A stretch of 64,000 bases of DNA from positions 372,001-436,000 of the forward strand of contig CADADR010000001.1 of NCBI GenBank assembly GCA_902786745.1, given 5' to 3'. Numbering within the stretch: position 1 is the stretch's first letter; every line of letters begins with the position of its first letter. The notes under the pieces were generated by a model. The model was not told where the DNA came from and did not search any database. It saw nothing but the letters and a program-made list of their open reading frames with translations. Shown one piece after another: positions 7,391 to 16,252 of the stretch. A program made the translations under genes and the position numbers. The stretch comes from an uncultured Bacteroidia bacterium (GTDB lineage: Bacteria > Bacteroidota > Bacteroidia > Bacteroidales > F082).

Positions 7391-9210
7391 CGTTTCACGA
7401 ATATCAGTGTCGTTTCGTCCACACTGATGAAATACATCCCCTCAGGCAATATTGAAATGTCAATCTGTTGGGTCTCGGCCGAAATGCGGCCTTGCAGCAA
7501 GGTTTGTCCCATCAGGTTGGTGATGCGGTAGGTTTGGTCCGGTAGAGACGTTGCGCGCAACGTCTGTACAAACAAAATTCCGTCTGTTGGATTAGGATAC
7601 ACTGTAAAGGTCCCTGAGCCTGTCGAAGGGCCGTCCTCATTAATACCATTATGCAATTCGGCATAGATGGCGTCGCAGTCCTCATCGCCATCGTGATACA
7701 CCAGTTCGTCCCCAATCCAATAGCATCGCAGACCTTCCACGCGATAGCCTTTGCCTCGGTTCATCAGCCGTTCGGGGAAGAAACTGGTCATGTGCCCGTA
7801 GCCGGCCACAATGTCGCCGTTGAAAATATTGTCTTGGTCGCTGATGTGGAGCATCTTGTGGCTTTCGCCATCGTATTCAAACAAGCCCACGCTGTCGACA
7901 TGCACCAGAATGCTTTCCGTCCCCACTTTGATTTCCCATTCGTCGCCTGCCTCGGCAGTGAGGTCATACAATACGGTAAACTCCTCCAAGTCCTTGTTCC
8001 ACCAGTACACCTTTCCATCGCGCTCAAAGACATATTCGTGTGTCACCTCGGTGGTGATTGCATCGCGGTCGTAGATGGTGTTGGTGCGAACGATGATCTT
8101 GGGTCTTTCGGTGCCGATAGTGGTGTCTGCAGCATATTCCAAATGCTGGTAGGTGATGCTGCCGTCATCGTTGAGGATTTCGTAGTACCATTCGGAATGA
8201 GGCTCAAAGAACGGGTCGAACACACACATATCGTATAGGGCATTGCAATTTTCGATTTGGCATTGCTTTTCGAAGTTTTTCCAAACGTAGAATTTATTGT
8301 CAAAGTCTTTGCCTAGCACATAAATGTCAGTGAAAGTCGATTGGATGCAGTAGGCGTATTCTAATTGTAATACTTCAGAATTATAATCTTTTAATATTGC
8401 GTCATAGTATTGCCAACGACTTGTATATCCATAATAATAGGAGTCATCAAAAGCGCAAATGCAGTGCAGGACATCGAAATAAGGCTGAACATAACGTACC
8501 AATACATTGTCTTTCCATAATGCAGGAATAGGAAAACCTTGTTGTTCAAACTCGCCAATCGTATATACATGACCATTTTCGACAGAAATTTGGGATGCGT
8601 ATGAAGATGTTATCGGTGCTTCATAAATCGAGTCTTGTTCAAATGTGGAAAGCAATTCTTGCGCTTTCCAAATGGCGGCGCGTTTCTTGTCGTCAATGAT
8701 ATAGCCACAAAAATAAGGAATGCCGGTCCGTTTGTCAATATCAGAAAAGGCAATGGAGCTCGGATGAACACCGTCACCCATAACCCAATGTGTCTCAAAT
8801 TCGCTTCCTTTCCATACTGTAGCCACCAACACGGAGTCTTCATTGTATTGATAACCGGCATAGTATACGGTGTCTTTGAGACAGTACATATCGGCAATAT
8901 GAACTTCCCTATGGTTTTCGTTCGAGGCATAGACATGGTCGTTTAAGCGTATTTCCGTATGGTTGTAGGTGCCATCTGGATAATCGTAAAAGTTGACCCA
9001 CCAAAAGACATCGCCTTGTGAATTGCAAGTGACTCTTGTTGCCTTGGAAGTTTGGTTGGGAATATGTGCTGTGTAAAGCCTGTTGCCGTTTTTGTATAGT
9101 GCTGCTATGGTTCCATTGTTCACATTGTAGCTGCCAACAGAATAAACATCTTGAGCGTTCAGGTTCATGGCCAAGATTAACATCATTGTGATTGCAAGTA
9201 ACTTTTTCAT
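7387..9210 (-). CDS. T9SS-exported protein with type A sorting domain
   Basis: A 607-residue secreted protein with an SPI signal peptide (MKKLLAITMMLILAMNLNAQ). Its body has propeller-like repeats (YTIGEF, YVLGKDF, YYAGYQY, each followed by WKN/WKG strands). Then comes a block starting EWYYEILNDDG that is nearly identical to one in the upstream neighbour, and a C-terminal T9SS type A domain (VYPNPTDGILFV ... ILPEGMYFISV). It should cross the outer membrane by the por/T9SS machinery. Two short dispersed repeats sit in frame near the 3' end (7542-7569 and 7609-7632). No enzymatic motif was seen; the function is unknown. Confidence 0.8.
   Translation of the reverse strand: MKKLLAITMMLILAMNLNAQDVYSVGSYNVNNGTIAALYKNGNRLYTAHIPNQTSKATRVTCNSQGDVFWWVNFYDYPDGTYNHTEIRLNDHVYASNENHREVHIADMYCLKDTVYYAGYQYNEDSVLVATVWKGSEFETHWVMGDGVHPSSIAFSDIDKRTGIPYFCGYIIDDKKRAAIWKAQELLSTFEQDSIYEAPITSSYASQISVENGHVYTIGEFEQQGFPIPALWKDNVLVRYVQPYFDVLHCICAFDDSYYYGYTSRWQYYDAILKDYNSEVLQLEYAYCIQSTFTDIYVLGKDFDNKFYVWKNFEKQCQIENCNALYDMCVFDPFFEPHSEWYYEILNDDGSITYQHLEYAADTTIGTERPKIIVRTNTIYDRDAITTEVTHEYVFERDGKVYWWNKDLEEFTVLYDLTAEAGDEWEIKVGTESILVHVDSVGLFEYDGESHKMLHISDQDNIFNGDIVAGYGHMTSFFPERLMNRGKGYRVEGLRCYWIGDELVYHDGDEDCDAIYAELHNGINEDGPSTGSGTFTVYPNPTDGILFVQTLRATSLPDQTYRITNLMGQTLLQGRISAETQQIDISILPEGMYFISVDETTLIFVKR
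7542..7569. repeat. 28-bp palindromic repeat, copy 1 (inside a CDS)
   Basis: Arms GTAGAGACG and CGTCTGTAC around the 10-nt self-complementary core TTGCGCGCAA. One arm position deviates from the other copies (CGTCTCTAC). It is read in frame near the 3' end of the T9SS gene as part of the segment QTLRATSLP. Other copies: 11596-11623, 32543-32570 and 39652-39679. Confidence 0.8.
7609..7632. repeat. 24-bp dispersed repeat, copy 1
   Basis: Complement of GGCCCTTCGACAGGCTCAGG-GACC. Translated in frame as GPSTGSGT just before the T9SS sorting domain. Exact copies are at 9466-9489, 16228-16251 and 59940-59963. The ends are weakly complementary (GGnCCCT type), so a small hairpin is possible. Confidence 0.85.
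7914..8194. repeat. 281-bp duplicated block shared by the two T9SS genes (copy A)
   Basis: This block and 9770-10050 are nearly identical at a constant offset of 1856 bp. Both encode the domain from EWYYEILNDDG to DEWEIKVGTE. The flanking sequence diverges on both sides up to the sorting domains, which are similar but not identical. Confidence 0.85.
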
Positions 9211-9230
9211 GGTATTAGGTTTTTGATGGT

Positions 9231-11384
9231 TTATTTTACAACAAATTTCACGGTCTGTCTGCCCACGCTGATGAAATACATCCCCTTGGTCAATTTTGAA
9301 ATGTCAATCTGTTGGGTTTCAGCTGAAATGTTGCCAGTCAGCAAGGTTTGTCCCATCTGGTTAGTGATGCGGTAGGCGGTTTGTCCCGTTGTAGGGCTGT
9401 CACATTGTGGCAGCCGTACAGAAACGGTCAAAACGCCATCGGTGGGATTAGGATAGACTGTAAAGGTCCCTGAGCCTGTCGAAGGGCCGTCCTCATCAAT
9501 GCCGTTATGCAGTTCGGCATAGATGGCGTCGCAGTCGTCGCGGTTAATTTTGAAAATCAGGTTTCCTTCGACCCAATAACAGCGCAAACCAGTCACGCGG
9601 TAGTTTTTGCCTCGGTTCATCAGTTTTTCGGGAAAGAAGCTGGCGAGGTGGCCGATGCCGCACACAATGTCGCCCGTGAAGAGATTGTCGGCATCACTCA
9701 CATGTAGGATACGGTAGGACCGACCGTCGAATTCATGATGCCACACGCTGTCCACGTGCATCGTAAGCGTTTCCGTCCCCACTTTGATTTCCCATTCGTC
9801 GCCTGCCTCGGCAGTGAGGTCGTACAATGTGGTGAATTCTTCCAAGTCCTTGTTCCACCAATACACCTTCCCATCGCGCTCAAAGACATATTCGTGTGTC
9901 ACCTCGGTGGTAATTGCATCGCGGTCGTAGATGGTGTTGGTGCGGACGATGATTTTGGGCCTTTCGGTGCCGATAGTGGTGTCTGCAGCATATTCCAAAT
10001 GCTGGTAGGTGATGCTGCCGTCATCGTTGAGGATTTCGTAGTACCATTCGCCTTCGAGGTTGATTTCTGATTCAATGAAGTTATTGAAATAATCCCAGCC
10101 TGGTGCGCTGCGATAGTTTTCCGTTGTTCCAATGGGAATATAAATAGGTATATCATGATTCACATTCAAAAAACTATTATTATATCCATATTCCCATTGA
10201 GAATTGTAGGCAGTTGGTGGGGTGGGAGACTTGCTTACGATGGAAGTTAAACCACAACAATTCAATGCGCCATCGCCAACTGAAGAAATCGAAGAAGGCA
10301 AGACGATTGTTTCTAAAGAGTCACATAGGGCAAAAGCACCAGATTGAAGGCTTTGGGTGGAATTAGGGATAATAATAGACTTTAAATCGTAACATCTATA
10401 AAATGCATATATGCCGATTGACACTACGCCATCAGGGATGACAGTGTTTTTGCCGCCCAGAAGCAAGGTGTTTGTGGCGGTTTCAATCAGGGCGTTGCAA
10501 TTGTTACGGCTGTCAAAAACAGGGTTGGCCTCATCAACGGTGATGGATTCCAATTTGTTGCAACCATAGAAGGAGCCTTGATTCCCAGAATAAATTGAAA
10601 CTACACTGGAGGACATGTGTAAAGAAGTTATAGGGCATCCCGCAAAAGCCATTCTTTCTATGTGCGTTACTCCCTCCGAAAGAAATAAAGAAGTGATGTG
10701 AGAACCGTAAAAGGCTTGTTCGTAAATTCTGGTAACCAATGGGGGGATTACTATCGCACTTGTTAGATGGTTGCATCCATAAAATGCTTTGTGGTATATT
10801 TTAGTCAATGATTCAGGAAATGAGGAAATATGTTCCAGGGAAGTACATCCTTTAAAAGCACTACTACCTATTGTTTGTAATGAATCGTTAAAAACCACAG
10901 AATTCAGGCTTGTACAAGTTCGAAAAGCATCAGCCCCAAGATGAGTAACCGCATCAGGAAATACCACCTCACCACTAATGCCAGTACAACCTGCAAAAGC
11001 TCCTTGGATTATAGAGTTTAAGGTGTTAGGTAAAGTCAGAGATGTAATGTTTGTACATTTCCAAAAAGCATTGTATCCTATTGTGGTGATTGTGTAAACC
11101 GTGTCATCATGTGTTATGGTCGAGGGTATGATCAAATCTCCAGAAGGTTCCTCGTAACCATAGTAAAAGGTTGTTATTTGTGTAGAAGCTCCTGAGGAAT
11201 TATAGATAATGGTATCATGATAACAAGGATAGGTAACCATTACATCTTGTGGACCGTAGTATCCTTTCAGAAAGTACAAGGTTTGGCCTGATTCGATAGT
11301 TTCAGCAAAATCAAAATGGATTTGCTGTGTGAATCCATTCATGGCTAAGGCCATTAATACGGCAATTACGAATAACTTTTTCAT
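9231..11384 (-). CDS. BspA-like leucine-rich-repeat protein with T9SS sorting domain
   Basis: A 717-residue secreted protein. The signal peptide MKKLFVIAVLMALAMNGFTQ fixes the start at 11384; an upstream frame would include the promoter. Residues about 95-420 are BspA-type (LRR_5) repeats with units such as IGYNAFWKCTNITSLTLP and IGSSAFKGCTSLEHI. The shared EWYYEILNDDG block follows, and then a T9SS type A domain (VYPNPTDGVLTV ... LTKGMYFISVGRQTVKFVVK). BspA-like proteins are surface adhesin or ligand-binding proteins; the ligand is unknown. It heads an apparent three-gene operon with the next T9SS gene (20 bp away) and the TPR/HTH regulator. Confidence 0.85.
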   Translation of the reverse strand: MKKLFVIAVLMALAMNGFTQQIHFDFAETIESGQTLYFLKGYYGPQDVMVTYPCYHDTIIYNSSGASTQITTFYYGYEEPSGDLIIPSTITHDDTVYTITTIGYNAFWKCTNITSLTLPNTLNSIIQGAFAGCTGISGEVVFPDAVTHLGADAFRTCTSLNSVVFNDSLQTIGSSAFKGCTSLEHISSFPESLTKIYHKAFYGCNHLTSAIVIPPLVTRIYEQAFYGSHITSLFLSEGVTHIERMAFAGCPITSLHMSSSVVSIYSGNQGSFYGCNKLESITVDEANPVFDSRNNCNALIETATNTLLLGGKNTVIPDGVVSIGIYAFYRCYDLKSIIIPNSTQSLQSGAFALCDSLETIVLPSSISSVGDGALNCCGLTSIVSKSPTPPTAYNSQWEYGYNNSFLNVNHDIPIYIPIGTTENYRSAPGWDYFNNFIESEINLEGEWYYEILNDDGSITYQHLEYAADTTIGTERPKIIVRTNTIYDRDAITTEVTHEYVFERDGKVYWWNKDLEEFTTLYDLTAEAGDEWEIKVGTETLTMHVDSVWHHEFDGRSYRILHVSDADNLFTGDIVCGIGHLASFFPEKLMNRGKNYRVTGLRCYWVEGNLIFKINRDDCDAIYAELHNGIDEDGPSTGSGTFTVYPNPTDGVLTVSVRLPQCDSPTTGQTAYRITNQMGQTLLTGNISAETQQIDISKLTKGMYFISVGRQTVKFVVK
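9466..9489. repeat. 24-bp dispersed repeat, copy 2
   Basis: Identical to 7609-7632, in the same orientation, and again translated as GPSTGSGT before the sorting domain. This pair probably arose with the duplication of the C-terminal part of the gene. Confidence 0.85.
9770..10050. repeat. 281-bp duplicated block shared by the two T9SS genes (copy B)
   Basis: Partner of 7914-8194 (offset 1856 bp). Differences are few and mostly synonymous, for example around 9835-9842. This indicates a recent duplication or gene conversion. Confidence 0.85.
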
Positions 11385-11433
11385 GGCATTATGTTTTTTA
11401 ATTGTTATTGTCTCGTTTTTGAGGTTTGCATTG

Positions 11434-11441
11434 CAAAAGTA
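11434..11441 (-). promoter_or_regulatory. -7 box for the LRR/T9SS operon
   Basis: TACTTTTG on the minus strand, 50 bp upstream of the ATG at 11384. It fits the Bacteroidota -7 consensus. Confidence 0.6.
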
Positions 11442-11507
11442 TAGCATTTCTCCAAACGAAAAACAACTTGTCAAGCCCTTTCGGGGCCTTGTCTATCATG
11501 TCGCAAA

Positions 11508-11566
11508 GATACAAAAAAATAAACGGTTGGATTTCAATTTGTTGCAAAATCGAAATCCAACCGTTG
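11508..11566 (-). terminator. Strong hairpin terminator downstream of glyS
   Basis: A perfect 14-bp stem (AACGGTTGGATTTC at 11522-11535 with its complement at 11552-11565) and a 16-nt loop. On the minus strand it is followed by TTTATTTTTTTGT. This is a classical rho-independent terminator for glyS and separates it from the LRR operon promoter. Confidence 0.75.
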
Positions 11567-11595
11567 TCTATGGGGTTGTCTATGTTGTTGCGTTG

Positions 11596-11623
11596 GTAGA
11601 GACGCGATTAATCGCGTCTCTAC
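11596..11623. repeat. 28-bp palindromic repeat, copy 2 (downstream of glyS)
   Basis: A perfect palindrome with arms GTAGAGACG / CGTCTCTAC and the core CGATTAATCG. It lies 13 bp past the glyS stop codon and upstream of the hairpin terminator. Confidence 0.85.
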
Positions 11624-11636
11624 AAGGCAAATTGTG

Positions 11637-13160
11637 TTATTTTTTCGGCTTCAATTCGTCGAAAATCATGCTGCGTAGGTTGTCGATCGGGACGCGCACC
11701 TGCTGCATCGTGTCGCGGTCGCGCACGGTGACGCAGTTGTCGACCAAGGTGTCGTTGTCGACGGTGACGCACATCGGCGTGCCGATGGCATCTTGACGAC
11801 GATAACGCTTGCCGATGGAGTCTTTCTCCTCGTATTGGCACATGAAGTCGGACTTCAGCGAGTCGATGATCTCGCGGGCCTTCTCTGGCAGACCGTCTTT
11901 CTTGACCAAGGGCAGCACTGCGACCTTGTAAGGTGCCAGGATGGCCGGCAGCTTCAGCACCACGCGCTCCGAGCCGTCTTCCAGCTTCTCCTCGGTGAAG
12001 GCATTGCTGAACATGGCGAGGAACATACGGTCGAGGCCGATGGAGGTCTCAATGACGTAAGGCGTGTAGCTCTCGTTGGTGTCGGGGTCGAAGTACTGGA
12101 GTTTCTTGCCCGAGTATTTGGCGTGGGCCGAGAGGTCGAAGTCGGTGCGGCTGTGGATGCCTTCCAGCTCCTTGAAGCCGAAGGGGAAGTCAAACTCGAT
12201 GTCGGTGGCGGCGTTGGCGTAGTGGGCCAGCTTCTCGTGGTCGTGGAAGCGGTATTTCTCAGCGGGCAGACCCAGCGAGAGGTGCCAAGCGAGGCGTTCT
12301 TGCTTCCAGTGTTGGAACCACTCGAGCTCCGTGCCAGGACGTACGAAGAACTGCATCTCCATCTGCTCGAACTCGCGCATACGGAAGATAAACTGACGAG
12401 CCACGATCTCGTTACGGAAGGCCTTGCCGGTCTGGGCGATGCCAAACGGGATCTTCATACGGCCGGTCTTTTGCACGTTGAGGTAGTTGACGAAGATGCC
12501 TTGTGCCGTCTCGGGACGCAGGTAGATGGTGTCGGAACCATCGGCCACGCTACCCATCTTGGTGGCGAACATCAGGTTGAACTGACGCACGTCGGTCCAG
12601 TTGCGGGTGCCGCTGATGGGGCAGACGATCTCCAGGTCGAGGATGAGCTGCTTGATGGCGTCGAGGTCATTCTTTTCCATGGCGCCATACAGGCGGTGGC
12701 TGATTTCCTCGATCTTGGCTTTGTGTTCGAGAACGCGCGGGTTGGTGGTCACAAATTGCTCCTCGTTGAAGGCATCGCCGAAGCGCTTGCGGGCTTTCTC
12801 CACCTCTTTATTAATCTTGTCTTCAATCTTGGCCATATAGTCTTCGACGAGCACATCGGCGCGGTAGCGTTTCTTCGAGTCGCGGTTGTCGATGAGCGGG
12901 TCGTTGAAGGCGTCGACGTGGCCTGAGGCCTTCCAGGTGGTGGGGTGCATGAAGATGGCGGCGTCGATGCCGACGATGTTCTCGTGCATCTGCACCATGG
13001 CTTTCCACCAATACTCGCGGATGTTCTTCTTCAGCTCCACGCCGTTTTGGCCGTAGTCATAGACAGCCGACAGTCCGTCATAAATCTCGCTCGAAGGGAA
13101 AATGAAACCGTATTCCTTCGCATGAGCGGTTATCTTCTTGAAAAAATCTTCTTGGTTCAT
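11637..13160 (-). CDS. glyS: Glycyl-tRNA synthetase (alpha2 type)
   Basis: A 507-residue class II aminoacyl-tRNA synthetase that charges tRNA-Gly; this is the single-chain eukaryote/archaeal-like type used by Bacteroidota. Visible class II elements are the motif 2 region FRNEIVARQFIFRMREFEQMEM, the motif 3 region ETSIGLDRMFLAM and the anticodon-binding domain beginning LPAILAPYKVAVLPLVKK. The N-terminus (MNQEDFFKKITAHAKEYGFI) matches the family. Length is normal. A 28-bp palindrome and a strong terminator follow the gene. Confidence 0.95.
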   Translation of the reverse strand: MNQEDFFKKITAHAKEYGFIFPSSEIYDGLSAVYDYGQNGVELKKNIREYWWKAMVQMHENIVGIDAAIFMHPTTWKASGHVDAFNDPLIDNRDSKKRYRADVLVEDYMAKIEDKINKEVEKARKRFGDAFNEEQFVTTNPRVLEHKAKIEEISHRLYGAMEKNDLDAIKQLILDLEIVCPISGTRNWTDVRQFNLMFATKMGSVADGSDTIYLRPETAQGIFVNYLNVQKTGRMKIPFGIAQTGKAFRNEIVARQFIFRMREFEQMEMQFFVRPGTELEWFQHWKQERLAWHLSLGLPAEKYRFHDHEKLAHYANAATDIEFDFPFGFKELEGIHSRTDFDLSAHAKYSGKKLQYFDPDTNESYTPYVIETSIGLDRMFLAMFSNAFTEEKLEDGSERVVLKLPAILAPYKVAVLPLVKKDGLPEKAREIIDSLKSDFMCQYEEKDSIGKRYRRQDAIGTPMCVTVDNDTLVDNCVTVRDRDTMQQVRVPIDNLRSMIFDELKPKK

Positions 13161-13178
13161 TATCGTAATTCTTAAAAA

Positions 13179-13216
13179 TTCTCAATTATCAATTGTCAAT
13201 TCTCAATTATCAATTC
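13179..13216. repeat. AATTG-type low-complexity repeat between glyS and queA
   Basis: TCTCAATTATCAATTGTCAA-like units repeat in tandem in the 61-bp gap between the glyS start and the queA stop. It matches the reverse orientation of the tract at 1521-1554. Confidence 0.6.
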
Positions 13217-13221
13217 CTCAT

Positions 13222-14271
13222 TTAAATAATCAACATCGCGTCGCCATAGGTGAAGAAGCGGTACTTCTGTGCGATGGCTTCCTTATAGGCTTTCATCAGC
13301 ACGTCGTAGCCAGCGAAGGCGGCCACCTCCATCATCATGGGTGACTTGGGCAGGTGGAAGTTGGTGATCATGCAGTTGGCCACCGAGAAGGTGTAAGGCG
13401 GGAAGATGAACTTGTTGGTCCAGCCTTTGTAGGGCTTGATCTTACCGCCGATGGTCATAGCCGTTTCGAGGGCCTTCAGCGAGGTGGTACCCACGGCAAA
13501 CACGTTGTTGTGGCGTGCGTTGGCCTCGTTGACCAAGGTGCAGCACTCTTCGTCGATATACATCTCCTCCGAGTCGGGCTTGTGTTTGGTGAGGTCCTCC
13601 ACCTCGATGTCGCGGAAGTTGCCCATGCCGGGGTGCAGGGTCAGCTCGGCGAAAGAGGCGCCCACAATCTCGAGGCGTTTCATCAGGATCTTGCTGAAGT
13701 GCATGCCAGCGGTGGGAGCCGAAACGGCACCTTCCACCTTGGCGTAGATGGTCTGGAAGTCCTCGGCGTCTTCGGGGCGTTCCTCACGGTTGAGTTCCTT
13801 CGGGATGGGCGTGTGGCCGAGCGAAGAGAGGGTCTTCTTGAACTCGTCGTAGGTGCCGTCGTAGAGGAAACGCAGCGTGCGGCCGCGCGAGGTGGTGTTG
13901 TCGATGACCTCGGCCACCAGCTCGTCGCCATCGCCGAAATAAAGCTTGTTGCCGATGCGGATCTTACGGGCCGGGTCGACGAGCACGTCCCAAAGACGGC
14001 TCTCGTGGTCCAACTCGCGGAGCAGCAGCACCTCGATCTTGGCGCCGGTCTTTTCCTTCTCGCCGTAGAGCTTGGCAGGAAACACCTTAGTATTATTAAT
14101 GACGAACACGTCGCCGTCTTTAACATAATCCACCAGGTCCTTGAAAACGCGGTGTTCGATTTTACCTGTTCTGCGGTCGACGACCATCAAGCGGGCCTCG
14201 TCGCGGTTTTGCGTAGGTTGCAGCGCAATCAATTCGCTGGGCAGGTTGAATTTGAATTGTGAGAGTTTCAT
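13222..14271 (-). CDS. queA: S-adenosylmethionine:tRNA ribosyltransferase-isomerase
   Basis: The penultimate step of queuosine synthesis: transfers and isomerises the ribosyl group of SAM onto 7-aminomethyl-7-deazaguanine in tRNA. The length of 349 residues is normal. Family landmarks are [12 protein letters not shown] near the start, the central [13 protein letters not shown] and [14 protein letters not shown], and the C-terminal [19 protein letters not shown]. The ATG at 14271 gives the conserved start and lies downstream of a -7 box at 14312-14319. It is the last gene of the block ftsX-DUF3098-uppP-truB-queA but has its own promoter inside the 3' end of truB's neighbourhood. Confidence 0.95.
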   Translation of the reverse strand: MKLSQFKFNLPSELIALQPTQNRDEARLMVVDRRTGKIEHRVFKDLVDYVKDGDVFVINNTKVFPAKLYGEKEKTGAKIEVLLLRELDHESRLWDVLVDPARKIRIGNKLYFGDGDELVAEVIDNTTSRGRTLRFLYDGTYDEFKKTLSSLGHTPIPKELNREERPEDAEDFQTIYAKVEGAVSAPTAGMHFSKILMKRLEIVGASFAELTLHPGMGNFRDIEVEDLTKHKPDSEEMYIDEECCTLVNEANARHNNVFAVGTTSLKALETAMTIGGKIKPYKGWTNKFIFPPYTFSVANCMITNFHLPKSPMMMEVAAFAGYDVLMKAYKEAIAQKYRFFTYGDAMLII

Positions 14272-14311
14272 TGTATAGTTAGTTTGATATCTATTGCTGT
14301 ATTGAGGGGTG

Positions 14312-14319
14312 CAAAGATA
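14312..14319 (-). promoter_or_regulatory. -7 box for queA
   Basis: TATCTTTG on the minus strand, 41 bp upstream of the queA ATG, in the gap between truB and queA. Confidence 0.6.
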
Positions 14320-14366
14320 ATGCAGGACGAAAGTTTTGTCAAGTTTTTTTCTTAATCGGCTGATTG

Positions 14367-15110
14367 TCAGCCTTGTTTTTGCTCTTTTTCTTCTTGTTCT
14401 TTCTTCCATGCCTTATAGGCATCGCCGGTGTCAACAATGTGCTGTCTCAGTTTCTCGAGGGGCCATGCATCTTCAACCTTGAAGTCACCGATGCGGGTGC
14501 GGCGCAGCGAGGTGAGGCAGGCACCGTTGCCCAAGGCCTTGCCGAAGTCGTTGGCGAGGCTGCGGATGTAGGTGCCTTTGCTGCAAGTGACCTCGAAGTC
14601 GAGTTCGGGGAAGCGGTCGAGGCTCAGCTTAAAGTCGTCGATACGGACATCGCGGGCTTTCAGCTCTATCTCTTCATCGGAGCGTGCATAGTCGAAGGCG
14701 CGCTTTCCTTTGATCTTGATGGCTGAATATTTGGGTGGGTATTGCTTCAAGTCGCCGATGAACTGCTGTCGTGCGGCTTCAATCTGTTCCGGCGTGATGC
14801 CGTCGGTGGGAAAGAAAGCATTAGGTTCGCTCTCCAAGTCGAAGGTCGGGGTGGTCTGGCCTAAAAGAATCGTGCCCGTGTAGGTCTTCACCTGCGCCTG
14901 GTAGTTGTCGATTTGCTTGGTCATCTTGCCCGTGCAGAGGATGAGCAAGCCCGTCGCCAATGGGTCTAAAGTGCCGGCATGACCAACCTTTAGCTTGCGG
15001 ATGCCGTAGCAACGGTTAAGCAAGGAACGGATGAAGTTGACCGTGTCGAACGACGTCCAGTCCAGGGGTTTGTCGATGAGGATGACCTCGCCTTCTTCGA
15101 AGTTAAACAT
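14367..15110 (-). CDS. truB: tRNA pseudouridine(55) synthase TruB
   Basis: Makes pseudouridine 55 in the T-loop of tRNAs. The catalytic Asp motif is [19 protein letters not shown]. Other landmarks are [15 protein letters not shown] at the N-terminus and [15 protein letters not shown]. Length is 247 residues. I chose the ATG at 15110 (MFNFEEGEV), which overlaps the uppP stop by one base (TGATG), so translation is coupled to uppP. The short C-terminus ends in a charged [11 protein letters not shown] tail. Confidence 0.94.
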   Translation of the reverse strand: MFNFEEGEVILIDKPLDWTSFDTVNFIRSLLNRCYGIRKLKVGHAGTLDPLATGLLILCTGKMTKQIDNYQAQVKTYTGTILLGQTTPTFDLESEPNAFFPTDGITPEQIEAARQQFIGDLKQYPPKYSAIKIKGKRAFDYARSDEEIELKARDVRIDDFKLSLDRFPELDFEVTCSKGTYIRSLANDFGKALGNGACLTSLRRTRIGDFKVEDAWPLEKLRQHIVDTGDAYKAWKKEQEEKEQKQG

Positions 15111-15931
15111 CAGGCAAAGATTATGGCAACGATGCCGACGATAGCGCAATACACGGCAAACCAAATCAGCTTGCCTTTCTTCACGATGTTGATCATCCAC
15201 TTGCAGGCGAAGCAGCCAGAGATGAAAGCGGCAAGGAAGCCGACGATGGCGGCAACGGGCGAGATGCCGTCCATGGCTTGGCTGAAGCCGACTTCAAAGA
15301 TGTCTTTGACATCGAGCAAAGCCTCACCGAGGATGGGCGGGATGACCATCAGGAAGGAGAACTGGGCCAGTTTTTCCTTTTTGTTGCCGAGGAGCAAGCC
15401 CGTGGCGATGGTGCTGCCCGAGCGCGACAAGCCCGGCATCACGGCGCAAGCCTGTGCGATACCGATGATGAAGGCATGCCAGCCGCTGATGTTCTCTTTC
15501 TGTCGCGGTTTGGCGAAATAGGAGAATGCGAGCAGCGAGGCAGTTACCAAGAGCATGATGCCCACGATGAGCAGACCCGAGCCGAAGACCTCTTCCACCT
15601 TGTCCTTGAAGAAGAAGCCGACGATGGCCACTGGGATCATGGAGATGAGGATATTGAAGGCATATTTCGTGCCGTCGTTCAGGTTGCAATATTTGCGCCA
15701 CGACTGTTTGGCAAACAGGTCCTTGAAGATCCAGACGATCTCCTTCCACAGGATGACCAAGGTGCTGAGCACGGTGGCCACGTGGAGCAGGACGGTGAAG
15801 GTGAGGTTCGAGGAGCCGTCGTCAAGGCCGAAGAGGGCCTGGCCGATGGCAAGGTGACCGCTACTACTGACGGGCAGATATTCCGTCAGGCCTTGAAGAA
15901 TACCCAAGATTAATGCTTGAATCCAACTCAT
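15110..15931 (-). CDS. uppP: Undecaprenyl-diphosphatase
   Basis: An integral membrane enzyme of 273 residues that recycles undecaprenyl pyrophosphate to the phosphate carrier for cell-wall synthesis and confers bacitracin tolerance. The BacA family motifs are present: [14 protein letters not shown] near the N-terminus and [13 protein letters not shown] in the middle. About seven or eight membrane helices are visible. The start overlaps the upstream DUF3098 gene by 4 bp (ATGA) and the stop overlaps truB by one base. Confidence 0.95.
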   Translation of the reverse strand: MSWIQALILGILQGLTEYLPVSSSGHLAIGQALFGLDDGSSNLTFTVLLHVATVLSTLVILWKEIVWIFKDLFAKQSWRKYCNLNDGTKYAFNILISMIPVAIVGFFFKDKVEEVFGSGLLIVGIMLLVTASLLAFSYFAKPRQKENISGWHAFIIGIAQACAVMPGLSRSGSTIATGLLLGNKKEKLAQFSFLMVIPPILGEALLDVKDIFEVGFSQAMDGISPVAAIVGFLAAFISGCFACKWMINIVKKGKLIWFAVYCAIVGIVAIIFA

Positions 15932-16197
15932 TTCTTACCCCTCCAGAATATCGCTATGATTTCCACGACAAAGCCTGCCAGAATCAAAATGGTCGACAGG
16001 GTGATGTGTTGGAAGTCAAACATCTTCTCGTTGAAGACATCAGGGTCGTTGGAGCCGCCGCCCAACATCAGGATGAAGCCTAAGACCAGCAGCGCAATGC
16101 CGATGAGCACGATGATATAGTTCTGTCTGCCGAAGGGCATCACTTTCTGTTCGTCAGTGGTTTCGAGGTTTTCCTTTTTCTTTATTTCTTTTGCCAT
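15928..16197 (-). CDS. DUF3098 small membrane protein
   Basis: An 89-residue protein with two transmembrane helices (about 27-46 and 66-85) and a conserved FGRQNYI segment before the first. Bacteroidota carry this family between ftsX and uppP almost invariably. The function is unknown, but the position suggests a link to division or envelope synthesis. It overlaps uppP by 4 bp. Confidence 0.85.
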   Translation of the reverse strand: MAKEIKKKENLETTDEQKVMPFGRQNYIIVLIGIALLVLGFILMLGGGSNDPDVFNEKMFDFQHITLSTILILAGFVVEIIAIFWRGKK

Positions 16198-16227
16198 ATT
16201 ATGTTGTGTTTGTTGTCTTGTATAGCG

Positions 16228-16251
16228 GGCCCTTCGACAGGCTCAGGGACC
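16228..16251. repeat. 24-bp dispersed repeat, copy 3 (intergenic)
   Basis: An exact copy of the 24-mer in the opposite orientation to 7609-7632. It sits immediately after the ftsX stop codon (16253-16255 on the minus strand), between ftsX and the DUF3098 gene. Confidence 0.85.
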
Positions 16252-16252
16252 C

